A DNA stretch of 64,000 bases from Paraburkholderia sp. BL25I1N1 (GCF_003002025.1 NZ_PVZB01000022.1:1-64000); one strand, 5' to 3'. Counted from the stretch's first letter, positions 18,033 through 26,489 are shown. The notes: a model not told the origin generated them from the letters alone. Program-made: numbers and translations.

Positions 18033-19055
18033 ATGTCCAGCTACAACATTGCACTGAATTTTGAAGACGGCGTGACCCGCTTCGTGACATGCAAGGCGGG
18101 CGAGAAGGTGCTCGACGCCGCCTTTCGCGCAAAAATCAATCTGCCGATGGATTGCTCCGACGGCGTGTGCGGCACCTGCAAGTGCCGGGCGGAGAGTGGA
18201 AGCTACGACCTAGGCGACGATTACATTGAAGACGCGCTGAGCGACGATGAAAAGGAAGGTGGTCTCGTGCTCACCTGCCAGATGGTGCCGCAAAGCGATT
18301 GCGTCATTGCAGTGCCGGCATCATCCACTGCATGCAAGACCGAGCAGAGCAAGTTCGCCGCGACCGTATCCAAGGTCGAAGCGCACAACGATGCGGCCAT
18401 CATGCTTGAACTGGATGTGGATGCCACCGCGCCGGTATTTCTGCCGGGCCAGTATGTCAACATCGACGTGCCTGGCAGCGGTCAGCACCGTTCGTATTCT
18501 TTTTCGTCGGCGCCGGGCGAGTCGAAAATCAGTTTTCTGATCAAGAAAATTTCCGGCGGTGTGATGAGCACGTGGCTCGAATCCGCGCAGGCAGGCAACA
18601 AGGTGGAACTGACGGGACCGCTAGGCAGCTTCTATCTGCGCGCTGTCGAGAGACCCTTGTTGTTCCTCGCCGGCGGCACGGGGCTGGCACCGTTCCTGTC
18701 GATGCTTGAAGTGCTGGCTCGCACGAATTCGCAGCAGAAAGTCCATCTGATTTACGGCGTAACGCGAGACCTCGACCTCGTGCAGGTGGATGCAATCGAA
18801 ACCTACCTGGCGAAGTTGCCGAACTTCACTTACAGCACGGTCGTCGCTGACACGGAGTCGACCCATCCTCGCAAAGGTTGGGTGACGCAGCATATGCCGG
18901 CGGAGGCCGTCAATGATGGCGACGTGGATGTGTATCTGTGCGGACCCCCGCCGATGGTCGACGCAGTGCGTAAGCATTTCGACGACAACGGTGTGAAGCC
19001 CAACAGCTTCCACTACGAGAAGTTCACGCCTAACGCCGCTCCGAGGACCGCATGA
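18033..19055 (+). CDS. benC: Benzoate 1,2-dioxygenase electron transfer component
   Basis: NADH-dependent reductase that passes electrons from NADH through FAD and a 2Fe-2S centre to BenA. The 340-residue protein has a plant-type ferredoxin at the N-terminus (Cys41, Cys46, Cys49 and Cys82). A flavin-binding domain follows (HRSYSFSS near 152-159) and a NAD-binding domain (GGTGLAP at 214-220, CGPPPMV at 303-309). Start at 18033 follows AGGAGG at 18021-18026; a TTG 14 codons earlier overlaps the benB stop and is less likely. It overlaps benD by ATGA. Confidence 0.96.
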   Translation: MSSYNIALNFEDGVTRFVTCKAGEKVLDAAFRAKINLPMDCSDGVCGTCKCRAESGSYDLGDDYIEDALSDDEKEGGLVLTCQMVPQSDCVIAVPASSTACKTEQSKFAATVSKVEAHNDAAIMLELDVDATAPVFLPGQYVNIDVPGSGQHRSYSFSSAPGESKISFLIKKISGGVMSTWLESAQAGNKVELTGPLGSFYLRAVERPLLFLAGGTGLAPFLSMLEVLARTNSQQKVHLIYGVTRDLDLVQVDAIETYLAKLPNFTYSTVVADTESTHPRKGWVTQHMPAEAVNDGDVDVYLCGPPPMVDAVRKHFDDNGVKPNSFHYEKFTPNAAPRTA

Positions 19056-19828
19056 ACACGCAACGATTCGTCGGCAAGGTCATGGTGGTCACCGGCGCCG
19101 CGCAGGGCATCGGTCGCGCGGTGGCGCTCCGCGCAGCCGCCGAAGGCGGCAAGGTGCTGTTCGTGGATCGCGCGGAGTTCGTGGCGGAAGTCGCCGCCGA
19201 AGCGCGTGGCGCAGAAACAGCCGGGTTTGTCGCCGATCTCGAGGCGTACGAAGGCGCCGCGTCGGCGATGGCCTTCGCCGCGCGCACGTTCGGCGGCATC
19301 GACATTCTGATTAACGGCGTGGGGGGCGCGATTCGCATGCGTCCCTTCGCCGAGTTCGAGCCTGCGCAAATCGATGCGGAAATCCGCCGCTCGCTTATGC
19401 CGACGCTGTACGCATGCCATGCAGTCTTGCCTTACCTGCTCAAGCGCGGAGGCGGGACGATCGTGAACGTGTCCTCGAATGCGACTCGCGGGATCCGCCG
19501 CGTTCCGTATTCGGCAGCCAAGGGCGGTGTCAATGCGATCACGCAGTCGCTGGCGATGGAATACGCGGAGCACAACATTCGCGTAGTCGCCACTGCGCCG
19601 GGTGGGACCGATGCGCCGCCGCGACGTGTCCCGCGCAATGCTGTCGGCGACAGCGAGCAGGAAAAAATCTGGATGGGCGAAGCGGTGAAGCAGGTCACTG
19701 AATCGACCTTCTTGAAGCGCTACGGCAGCATCGACGAACAGGCCGCGCCGATCCTGTTCCTCGCCTCGGACGAGGCGGGTTATATCACCGGCACGGTGTT
19801 GCCAGTTGCCGGCGGCGACACGGGTTGA
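19052..19828 (+). CDS. benD: cis-1,2-dihydroxycyclohexa-3,5-diene-1-carboxylate dehydrogenase
   Basis: Short-chain dehydrogenase that oxidises and decarboxylates the benzoate cis-diol to catechol with NAD+. The 258-residue protein has the nucleotide motif TGAAQGIG at 14-21, the NGVGG segment near 88-92, a catalytic Ser at 141-142 and YSAAK with Tyr153 and Lys157. It overlaps benC by ATGA. It ends the operon; no muconate cycloisomerase (catB), catC or benzoate permease follows within the window. Confidence 0.95.
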   Translation: MNTQRFVGKVMVVTGAAQGIGRAVALRAAAEGGKVLFVDRAEFVAEVAAEARGAETAGFVADLEAYEGAASAMAFAARTFGGIDILINGVGGAIRMRPFAEFEPAQIDAEIRRSLMPTLYACHAVLPYLLKRGGGTIVNVSSNATRGIRRVPYSAAKGGVNAITQSLAMEYAEHNIRVVATAPGGTDAPPRRVPRNAVGDSEQEKIWMGEAVKQVTESTFLKRYGSIDEQAAPILFLASDEAGYITGTVLPVAGGDTG

Positions 19829-20546
19829 TTCGTCACGCTTACCGGTCAACGGGCTCGCGCAATCAGCAGGGCAGGCGGCAAAGCGCAGCTCGCGTTGTTC
19901 GCGGGTGCATCGGCTAACGTGCCTCGTGAGACGAAGCCTTTCGGGGCTCTCGTAAATATACGTAGCGACACCGCGCCGTCGCATCGCGCCCCTCAGTTTC
20001 ACGCGAAGGAAGCTGCTGGTCGTGTAACGCGTCACGTCCGGGTAATATCGGGCGACCGGACTGTTCACCATTTCAGAATAGGCATCGATGACTTCGGGCG
20101 CTATCGTCGGCGGCCGAGTCGAGGCACAGCTATTCCAGTGCCACGGCGATTTCGCTACGTCGTAAGAGTACGCGCCTCGCGCGGTCCCTTTTCGAACCTT
20201 GTGGGAGTGGGCCGCGGGATGCGCGAGGACATCGCGTTGCCTTTCCGCAGCGCGCTGCTCAGCACAGAACAGGTGCCTAGCAGTTCACTTCCGTGCATCC
20301 GACAAACCCCATCGCCCTCCAACCAGGCGGCCCGTAAATGCGCGCCGGGCAAAAGCTCGACTATCGGGCGTTTGCTCTATCCGGCATGCAACTTGCGTAT
20401 CAAATGCCCAGCGTCATCAGGAAAACCTCGGTCTTCGTCGCTGACTCGGGGGAGCGGATGCAAACGTCCCGGCTATGTTCGTTTTCTTCGGGAGAGCCAG
20501 TTCAACAGCATCCGCTTTCAGCAGCCAGAAATCGCAGGAGGGCATC
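19829..20546. other. Long non-coding stretch after benD
   Basis: These 718 bases contain open frames on both strands, but none has protein-like sequence, a ribosome-binding site or a recognisable motif. No terminator with a clear stem and T-run was found after benD. The region may hold decayed gene sequence, but I cannot name a source. Confidence 0.4.
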
Positions 20547-20801
20547 ATGCTTCGGTCCACGCCAGTCGTCGCCAGCAAAACCGTCGGCGATGAGGAGATT
20601 CACGCTGAGTTCCTCAGCGATACGGGACGACTGCGAATCATCGGCGGCGCGACAGTGCGAGCAGAATGGTTTCCGCCGCATTCCTGGTTCGCCATTGCGT
20701 CGGTTGCGGGATATAGCCGATGGGGTACGCGGCCGGACGAGACGGACTTGCTGCGCCTGATCGAAAACTTCATGCGCTTGCCAGTGCAATTGGCGAAATG
20801 A
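20547..20801 (+). CDS. Hypothetical 84-residue protein
   Basis: Begins at an ATG preceded by AGGAGGG at 20536-20542, which decides this start over one 24 codons upstream. The small soluble protein has a central beta-like stretch (EEIHAEFLSDTGRLRIIGGATVRAEWFPP) and ends LLRLIENFMRLPVQLAK. No signal peptide or known domain recognised. A likely terminator follows at 20828-20860. Confidence 0.65.
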   Translation: MLRSTPVVASKTVGDEEIHAEFLSDTGRLRIIGGATVRAEWFPPHSWFAIASVAGYSRWGTRPDETDLLRLIENFMRLPVQLAK

Positions 20802-20827
20802 AGAGGCGATAAGCGCCATCGGCTATT

Positions 20828-20860
20828 ACGTCTTCCGGCTGGCCCGAGGGACGTTTTTTT
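20828..20860 (+). terminator. Probable intrinsic terminator
   Basis: ACGTC at 20828-20832 pairs with GACGT at 20850-20854, enclosing a GC-rich imperfect inner stem (TTCCGG/CCGAGG). A T-run at 20854-20860 follows. It lies 27 bases after the stop of the 84-residue gene. Confidence 0.5.
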
Positions 20861-20997
20861 GAGCCGGCAGCGATGCGAATGTCGATATGCAAAGCCGGCC
20901 GCGGGCAGGCATTCCCACCTGAGGTAGCGCGTCATTGCGAACATGTTGCCGAGCGCGCAGACGATGAACTGTCTCGCGCCGGCAAACTTTCAGGCAT

Positions 20998-21282
20998 TCA
21001 TTGCACCGGTTTATCCGGCACAGTGTTGTAGTTGGGAGTCATGCCCGGCATGTCCTGATGCGCTGTGTCCGCGCTCTTGCTCAGGTCGCCAGGAACCCGG
21101 TTCCAGGGGCTCGAGACGGGCTCGCTGTGGTACGTCATGCCTGCGGTCGCGGCACCGTGAGCACCGCCGCCGCCAGACCCACCATTGCCATTCCCGCCAG
21201 CCTGCGCAAGCGTCGCGGCGCACGCGCAAAGCGACACGACAGCGACACGCGCGAACAGAAGTTTCGTCGCCGACTTTTCCAT
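20998..21282 (-). CDS. Small Gly-rich exported protein
   Basis: The 94-residue product has a signal peptide (EKSATKLLFARVAVVSLCACAATLAQA, cleavage near residue 28). A Gly/Asn-rich stretch (GGNGNGGSGGGGAHG) and a Pro/Ser-containing C-terminus follow (VSSPWNRVPGDLSKS). The start has a good AAAGGAGA ribosome-binding site. No function known; it probably resides in the periplasm or is secreted. Convergent with the 84-residue gene. Confidence 0.75.
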   Translation of the reverse strand: MEKSATKLLFARVAVVSLCACAATLAQAGGNGNGGSGGGGAHGAATAGMTYHSEPVSSPWNRVPGDLSKSADTAHQDMPGMTPNYNTVPDKPVQ

Positions 21283-21818
21283 GGTGTTTCTCCTTTGATG
21301 CAGACGCGTGCATCAGCCGCGCCGAAGTCTCGTATGCCGCTAAAAGCTGACCGGTTGCGCAGCGGCGATTCGCAAGCAGCTACTCCAGCGCAATCAGGGC
21401 GGACATTGGCTGCGTCCCGATGCGAGGCATGCAGATGAGTCGTGGCTAGGCACTGAAAATGACAGAGCTACCTCGAATTCGAGCGCCTGAGGTCGATTGC
21501 CTGTCCTGTTACTTCAGCATCGGCAGACGGCGCGACAGCGACGAACATAGTCCCGTATTTCATGGTGTATTTCTCCAGAGGCGCCACGCGTCATCGCGCG
21601 GATCTGACTGCATATACGAGGAATACTCGCGACTGGATTCGAAAATGGTGTGCGCCTGTTCACACCGCGTTGCTGCGTGCCAATTCTCCCGGACGGTTAC
21701 CGCGCCGCTGCGCGACCGTCATGCTCGCGCGAGCCGAGTCGAATCGTTGGCGGGACGACGCGATGTATTGTCATATTCAGTTGCTATACAGGATGGGCAA
21801 TCCACGAAGGAGGTTGAT
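21283..21818. other. Non-coding stretch with a possible tiny minus-strand frame
   Basis: No supported gene in these 536 bases. At 21468-21563 on the minus strand there is a 31-codon frame (MKYGTMFVAVAPSADAEVTG...) preceded by CTGGAGAAATACACC, which resembles the leader AAAGGAGAAACACC of the Gly-rich gene nearby. It may be a relic of a duplicated leader, but evidence is thin. Confidence 0.3.
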
Positions 21819-22103
21819 TTGGACGTTCGAAAGTCAGCGTTACACGTCGAGAGCATAACGAAGCATCCATTTGAGAGCTGCTTCGTCGACCTGGGTGGGC
21901 ACTCCGCAGAACGAGCCCTCACTGTGCTTACCGCGGCGGTGCATGCCGCTCAACGTGAAATGAATGCCTTTGATTGGATTACTCACGCACTTCCCGGTGC
22001 CACTCTCAAACCGGCCCTGGCATTCGGCACGGTTGGCGAGCTGTACCGGTCATACACGAGACCCGCTGAGCTGGGGCGCTTGAAAGGCGTGCTGCGCTCC
22101 TGA
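21819..22103 (+). CDS. Hypothetical 94-residue protein with TTG start
   Basis: The TTG at 21819 is preceded at 5 bases by a strong AAGGAGG (21807-21813); upstream in-frame sequence is not protein-like. The product starts DVRKSALHVESITKHPFESC and has a helical middle (AERALTVLTAAVHAAQREMNAFDWI). No signal peptide, TM helix or known domain recognised. Confidence 0.6.
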   Translation: MDVRKSALHVESITKHPFESCFVDLGGHSAERALTVLTAAVHAAQREMNAFDWITHALPGATLKPALAFGTVGELYRSYTRPAELGRLKGVLRS

Positions 22104-22191
22104 CAGCTGACAGGGATCGGCGTCGTGGTAGCTCGCACGTAAACGAGCAGCGCATGGCTGCGGCGTTCGCGCTTGTTTTACGGCGGGCGGT

Positions 22192-22410
22192 TCAATACGC
22201 ACTTGCGACACGCTTCACATAAGCGTCGACTTGCATGTCGATTAACGGCGTTGCCGTCACTGCGACCGCCACGTCATCCGACTCGGGCAGCAACCCAACA
22301 AATGCTGCGATGCCGGCGCCGCAGACCACCACGACAGAGATGGCAGCGGCGGCGACAAGTGAAGACGCACGCAGCGGAATGGCATTAACGAAACCCTGCA
22401 AGACGCACAT
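22192..22410 (-). CDS. Small single-span membrane protein
   Basis: A 72-residue product with one clear TM helix at about 17-40 (SLVAAAAISVVVVCGAGIAAF) and a short acidic then basic C-terminus ending DAYVKRVASAY. An ATG with GGAGG 9 bases upstream supports the start. A plus-strand frame overlaps it but lacks a ribosome-binding site. Function unknown. Confidence 0.6.
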   Translation of the reverse strand: MCVLQGFVNAIPLRASSLVAAAAISVVVVCGAGIAAFVGLLPESDDVAVAVTATPLIDMQVDAYVKRVASAY

Positions 22411-22811
22411 GATGGCAACCTCCGTTCAGGCAGCCATATTTGCAACGATCGTGCCGACGGAGAGGTCGTTTCCGCAGAGCCATTCGAGTCGGGGCTGCAA
22501 GCCTTGTTGATGCCGATCTGGCCGAGCGAAGGCGTGATCCGATGTTGGGTTCAGGCGAACATTTCAGTTTGTCTGCTGCCGTCGAGGCCAACACTTACGC
22601 GAACTGCATGCATTGGATAGGGCGGCAATCGTCAGTTCAGAGCCGGTCGTGTAAAGACCATAAAGACGTACGACGCAACCGGGCCGCGAAAGGATTCGAA
22701 GCGGACGTCATAGCTCAATCGCGTCGTCTAGCCACCGGTGTCGGCAGAGTTGGAAAGTCTTGCGCTAAACTCTTCGAACAATCGACCACGGCGACTCATG
22801 GGGCAAGTTTC
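22411..22811. other. Non-coding stretch
   Basis: About 400 bases that include the upstream region of the small membrane protein (minus) and of the 93-residue gene (plus). The long plus-strand frame running through it is not protein-like before 22812. I see no clear promoter or repeat. Confidence 0.35.
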
Positions 22812-23093
22812 ATGGACCGTACTGAATTCCTCCAGGCCACTCGACAGCTGGCAGCGGCCGCCGAGATTCTAGCCAGGGCGGGTCCTAAGGATTCGCGATT
22901 GAATGCGTCGCAAATGCTCGAATTCTTTCGCCGGTACGACCGTCCCGGTCCCGAGGTGAGCGCCGTAGCAACATCTGACGATGATCTGTTCGTCCGCACA
23001 GGCAAAGCGGCGCTGACGATGGCAGGGCGCAATGAGTTCGCCGCGTCGCAAGCTCTCCTCGAACAGGCGAAGTCTCTTTTAGCCGTGACATGA
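22812..23093 (+). CDS. Hypothetical 93-residue protein
   Basis: The ATG at 22812 begins a helix-rich product (DRTEFLQATRQLAAAAEILARAG; later GKAALTMAGRNEFAASQALLEQAKSLL) that looks like a short all-alpha domain. The ribosome-binding site is weak (GGGGC). The frame continues open upstream for 124 codons, but that part has poor composition, so the later start is chosen. No family recognised. Confidence 0.55.
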   Translation: MDRTEFLQATRQLAAAAEILARAGPKDSRLNASQMLEFFRRYDRPGPEVSAVATSDDDLFVRTGKAALTMAGRNEFAASQALLEQAKSLLAVT

Positions 23094-23247
23094 AATCAGC
23101 GACTGTGAGCCAGATTCGGTAAGCTGCTTTGAGCGCCGCCTCATGCGGCGGCACTGTGAAGGGTCTCGTGACCCTGCCGCAGGCACAGGGAATTTCGCTC
23201 GCGCGCGACCGCACTTTTAGCAAGGCAACGACATTCAAGGAGGGCCG

Positions 23248-23892
23248 GTGCATTTAAAGCGATTTCTGCCAATGCTGCTGTCAATGGCGGCTTTGGGTCC
23301 AACCGGAGCATGGGCAAGCGATATTCAATGTGCAACCACGCGACAACCGGCTGAACGCGTCATATGCGACCACGCCATCCTGAACAACGAATACGACGAT
23401 ATCTCCGCGCAACAACAGGCTCTGTTGAGCAGCGGCAAGCTTTCGCGCGAACAGGTCGCTCAGTGGCGGCAATCACGCAACGCATGCAGCGATGTTCACT
23501 GCATTGATACGGTATTCGCCAAGTGGAAGGCGTTGGCCAGATCGGCCGAAGCGAGTTCTAACGCCGCGCAGGCTCCGGCCATGGCTTCATCCACTGAAAG
23601 TGCTCCTGTTGGTCCGATTGGGGATACCGTTCCTGCGGTCGCATCTCAGGCGTCCCCGACGTCGGAGGCCTCTCTTGTGCGCCAGGGAAGTGCCGCCGGT
23701 GTGGCGCTCCCGAAGCCGGTTGAAACGCCGAGCTCTTCGCCTGCTGCCGCTTCCGCTGCTTCCGGTCCGGATGAAGGGCGCGGCACGACCGGCATGAGCG
23801 CCGGTCTGATGGTGGCCTTGCTTGTCGCGCTTGGATTCGGTGTGCTCTTCAGGCGCCGGGCGAAGAGTGGTGGAAAACCGAGGGATCGCTAA
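23248..23892 (+). CDS. LprI-like (DUF1311) protein with C-terminal membrane anchor
   Basis: The 214-residue protein has a signal peptide (cleavage after GAWA near residue 23). A Cys-containing LprI/DUF1311-like domain follows (IQCATTRQPAERVICDHAIL, then NEYDDISAQQQALL and RNACSDVHCI), then a long Ala/Ser/Pro linker, a TM helix (GLMVALLVALGFGVLF) and a basic tail. DUF1311 includes LprI, a lysozyme inhibitor of Mycobacterium; whether this one inhibits lysozyme is unknown. GTG start with AAGGAGGG at 23237-23244. Confidence 0.75.
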   Translation: MHLKRFLPMLLSMAALGPTGAWASDIQCATTRQPAERVICDHAILNNEYDDISAQQQALLSSGKLSREQVAQWRQSRNACSDVHCIDTVFAKWKALARSAEASSNAAQAPAMASSTESAPVGPIGDTVPAVASQASPTSEASLVRQGSAAGVALPKPVETPSSSPAAASAASGPDEGRGTTGMSAGLMVALLVALGFGVLFRRRAKSGGKPRDR

Positions 23893-24066
23893 AGAGCTCA
23901 AGGCGCAAGCTCCAGCCGGTGTCAACCGTAGGCAAGGAGCGCTTCACCTCAAATTTTGATGGACCGGAACCGGCGTCGCTATGAGCGTTGATTTGTCGCC
24001 AGCCCACTCGCGATACGCTACCAATAGCGGCCGGGTCTTCGGATTCAGCCGTGCGCCCGCCGCTGA

Positions 24067-24200
24067 CCGTTGAACATCGCGCAACCCGCGCTGAGTCAGG
24101 CGCTTACGCTCATTGAAAAGGAACCGGGCGTCAAACTGTTCAACCGGATACAGCGTAGTGCGGTCCTGACCGCCGCCGGACTGGCGAGCGTCGAAGACGT
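24067..24200 (+). pseudogene. LysR-type regulator relic
   Basis: The translated segment LNIAQPALSQALTLIEKEPG, then VKLFNRIQRSAVLTAAGLA, is the recognition helix and wing of a LysR HTH domain. No start precedes it, the effector domain is absent, and the frame runs into the end of crcB on the opposite strand. On the minus strand at 23944-24060, a fragment ending TLIATPVPVHQNLR has protein-like composition and may be another gene end. The neighbourhood looks like an old deletion point. Confidence 0.6.
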
Positions 24201-24230
24201 GCGGATGAGCGAATCGAGACGGGTGCGCCT

Positions 24231-24611
24231 TCAGCGCGACAGCAGCGACACCGTCGCAATACCGAGCATGGTCATCAGAAGCGACGCGGCCACGTGAATC
24301 ACGATCTCGCCCGCCGCCCAGCCGAGCCGGCCGTCCTGCAGGCGCTGCACCACTTCCGCTGAAAAAGTCGAGAAAGTCGACAGGCCACCCATCAAGCCGG
24401 TGATGACGAAGAGCCGCCATTCGGGCGCGATCTGCGGCGCCCGCGCAAAGCCCGCGACCGCGACGCCGATCACATATCCGGCAATGACGTTGGCGGCGAA
24501 AGTGCCGAGCGGCAAGCCGCTGAAGACGCCGTTCAGGCGAATGCCCAGAAACCAGCGGAATAACGAACCGAGCGCGCCGCCGATGCCGACAGCGAGTATG
24601 GACCAATACAT
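24231..24611 (-). CDS. crcB: Fluoride ion channel CrcB (Fluc)
   Basis: Small inner-membrane protein that works as a dual-topology dimer to let fluoride out of the cell. The 126-residue protein has four TM helices, Asn41 in the pore region (TFAANVIAGY) and the Phe-box segment GGLSTFSTFSAEV with Phe80 and Phe83. The start MYWSILAVGIGGALGS is the usual one; a longer in-frame start at 24713 would read through the riboswitch and is rejected. The ribosome-binding site is weak. It is controlled by the fluoride riboswitch at 24690-24745. Confidence 0.93.
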   Translation of the reverse strand: MYWSILAVGIGGALGSLFRWFLGIRLNGVFSGLPLGTFAANVIAGYVIGVAVAGFARAPQIAPEWRLFVITGLMGGLSTFSTFSAEVVQRLQDGRLGWAAGEIVIHVAASLLMTMLGIATVSLLSR

Positions 24612-24689
24612 GAGAGGAGGCCTGGCAAAACCGGAGTGTCGACAAACCGGGCAGAGCGAGGAGCACGACGCCGACTCCGCGTTCATCCG

Positions 24690-24745
24690 GACGAAGCAGG
24701 CATCATCAGCCACGAGGGCGGTTAAGGGAGAATGCCATCTCCAGC
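24690..24745 (-). promoter_or_regulatory. Fluoride (crcB) riboswitch aptamer
   Basis: Read on the minus strand, GGAGATGGCATTCTCC is followed by CTTAACCGCC, a short CTCGT link, and GGCTGATGATGCCTGC. This matches the crcB-motif aptamer core as I know it: a first stem GG-GATGG...CC, the conserved AACCGCC, and GGCTGATG-ATGCC. It ends about 80 bases before the crcB start, which leaves room for an expression platform. No obvious terminator stem with T-run was seen, so control may be of ribosome access. Confidence 0.85.
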
Positions 24746-24899
24746 GCGGAAGTCTAACAGCGGCGCGCGCATGCGGGGACAGGTCGGGGCGTTCGCAAAC
24801 GGGTTGCTGCCGAGCACGGCCCGGTGGAATACCGCTGGTTCGGCGTCGGCGAGATCCGTGCGCCGGAACTGAAAAGCCACCGGCGCTCCCGGTCGCATT

Positions 24900-26087
24900 T
24901 CACTCCGAGGTCGCCGAAATCTTATGGATCGACAGATCGGCGCCGTTGTATTCGTCTTCCTGATCGAGCCTCAGCCCCACCGTCAACCGGATTGCGCCGT
25001 ACACGAGCGTGCCGCCGAGCGTCGCGACCACGATTCCGCCCAGCGTGCCCACCAGTTGCGCGCCGAACGAAACGCCGCCCAGACCGCCGAGCGCGCGCAG
25101 GCCGAAAATGCCTGCCGCGATGCCGCCCCACGCGCCGCACAAACCGTGCAACGGCCACACGCCGAGTACGTCGTCGATGCGCCAGCGGTTCTGCACGCAG
25201 GTGAACATATAAACGAACAGCACCCCGGCGATGCCGCCAGTCACCAGCGCGCCGAGCGGATGCATCACGTCGGAGCCCGCGCAGACCGCCACCAGTCCGG
25301 CGAGCGGCCCGTTGTACGTGAAGCCGGGGTCGTTGCGGCCCGCGAGCCACGCGGTCAGCGTGCCGCCGACCATCGCCATCAGCGAATTGACAGCGACGAG
25401 GCCGCTGATCTTGTCGATGGTCTGCGCGCTCATCACGTTAAAGCCGAACCAGCCGACTGCCAGCACCCAGGCGCCGAGTGCGAGGAACGGAATATTCGAA
25501 GGCGGATGCGCGGCGATCCCACCGTCGCGGTGATAGCGGCCGTGACGGGCGCCGAGCAGCAACACGGCCGGCAACGCGACCCAGCCGCCGAACGCATGTA
25601 CGACGACCGAGCCGGCGAAGTCGTGGAACGGCACACCGAACACGTAAGCAAGCCAGTCCTGGACGCCGAAGCGGTTGTTCCACGCCATCCCTTCGAAGAA
25701 CGGGTAGATGAAGCCGACCAGCACGAACGTCGCGAAGAGTTGCGGGTTGAACTTCGAACGTTCGGCGATGCCGCCGGACACGATCGCCGGAATCGCGGCG
25801 GCGAAGGTCAGCAAGAAGAAGAAGCGCACCAGTGCATAGCCGTTGTGCGCGGCCAGCGACTCGGCGCTGCTGAAGAACTGCACGCCGTACGCGATGGTGT
25901 AGCCGATAAAGAAATACGCGATCGTCGAGACCGAAAAGTCCACCAGAATCTTGACCAACGCGTTGACCTGATTCTTTTTGCGCACCGTCCCAAGTTCGAG
26001 AAACGCGAACCCCGCGTGCATGGCGAGCACCATCGCGGCACCGAGCAAAAGAAAGAGCGTGTCGGTGCCGGTTTTCAGACTTTCCAT
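24900..26087 (-). CDS. amt: Ammonium transporter, Amt family
   Basis: Inner-membrane ammonium channel of the Amt/Mep/Rh family, 395 residues, about 11 TM helices, on the short side for bacterial Amt. Twin pore histidines are present as His164 (GSVVVHAFGGW) and His314 (WPLHGLCGAWGG), with Asp156 before the first and WFGFN at 213-217. Start chosen at 26087 (MESLKTGTDTLFLLLG); it has no cleaved leader. No glnK partner lies beside it, which is unusual for amt genes. A sigma-54-type promoter and an NtrC-like box lie upstream, so induction under nitrogen limitation is expected. Confidence 0.93.
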   Translation of the reverse strand: MESLKTGTDTLFLLLGAAMVLAMHAGFAFLELGTVRKKNQVNALVKILVDFSVSTIAYFFIGYTIAYGVQFFSSAESLAAHNGYALVRFFFLLTFAAAIPAIVSGGIAERSKFNPQLFATFVLVGFIYPFFEGMAWNNRFGVQDWLAYVFGVPFHDFAGSVVVHAFGGWVALPAVLLLGARHGRYHRDGGIAAHPPSNIPFLALGAWVLAVGWFGFNVMSAQTIDKISGLVAVNSLMAMVGGTLTAWLAGRNDPGFTYNGPLAGLVAVCAGSDVMHPLGALVTGGIAGVLFVYMFTCVQNRWRIDDVLGVWPLHGLCGAWGGIAAGIFGLRALGGLGGVSFGAQLVGTLGGIVVATLGGTLVYGAIRLTVGLRLDQEDEYNGADLSIHKISATSE

Positions 26088-26125
26088 CGATATGTCCCGC
26101 GTATACCAAAAAAGCGGGCAGTGAA

Positions 26126-26141
26126 TGCAAGAAGTGGGCCA
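26126..26141 (-). promoter_or_regulatory. Sigma-54 (-24/-12) promoter of amt
   Basis: On the minus strand TGGCCCACTTCTTGCA has GG and GC separated by exactly ten bases. It agrees with TGGCAC-N5-TTGC at the invariant positions and most others. Transcription would begin near 26115, giving a leader of about 28 bases before the amt start. Confidence 0.7.
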
Positions 26142-26254
26142 AATTTGTGCGCGAGCCGCGTCGGGAAGGTGCAAATCGGCACCGGTGAAGGGATTACGCG
26201 CGCATTTCGAGCAACGCGGACGCTGGCGCGGCCGCACCTGAGTTCGCACAAAAC

Positions 26255-26269
26255 GCACAATTAATGTGC
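26255..26269. promoter_or_regulatory. NtrC-like binding site
   Basis: GCAC-AATTAAT-GTGC is a perfect dyad with the GCAC-N7-GTGC pattern of NtrC sites. It lies about 115 bases upstream of the -24 element of the amt promoter, a normal enhancer distance. Confidence 0.6.
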
Positions 26270-26489
26270 ATGTGCTCTCCGTGACGAAAACTACGAACCA
26301 AATCGGGGCGAATTATTCGATTTGATTTACGTTTACGTCAGAACACTGACGTTTTGCGTACGACTGTGGTGCAAGCTGGCGGCGCAGACCTGGCCAATGG
26401 CGGGCGCGCTTTGTTTTCCTGCACAACGCCGACATAATGTCCCGTCCCCGAGCATGATCTGTCGGGCCACCGACCCCCAATGCGCACGC

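Noticed and set aside
19895..20593. 232-codon frame in the gap after benD
   Set aside because: No motif, no ribosome-binding site, Arg/Ser-rich composition; it also runs into the start of the real 84-residue gene in another frame.
24612..24713. Longer CrcB with 34 extra N-terminal residues
   Set aside because: The extra codons overlap the riboswitch and expression platform and do not look like a CrcB N-terminus.
24924..26264. 446-codon plus-strand frame opposite amt
   Set aside because: Composition is shadow-like and the minus-strand Amt motifs are clear.
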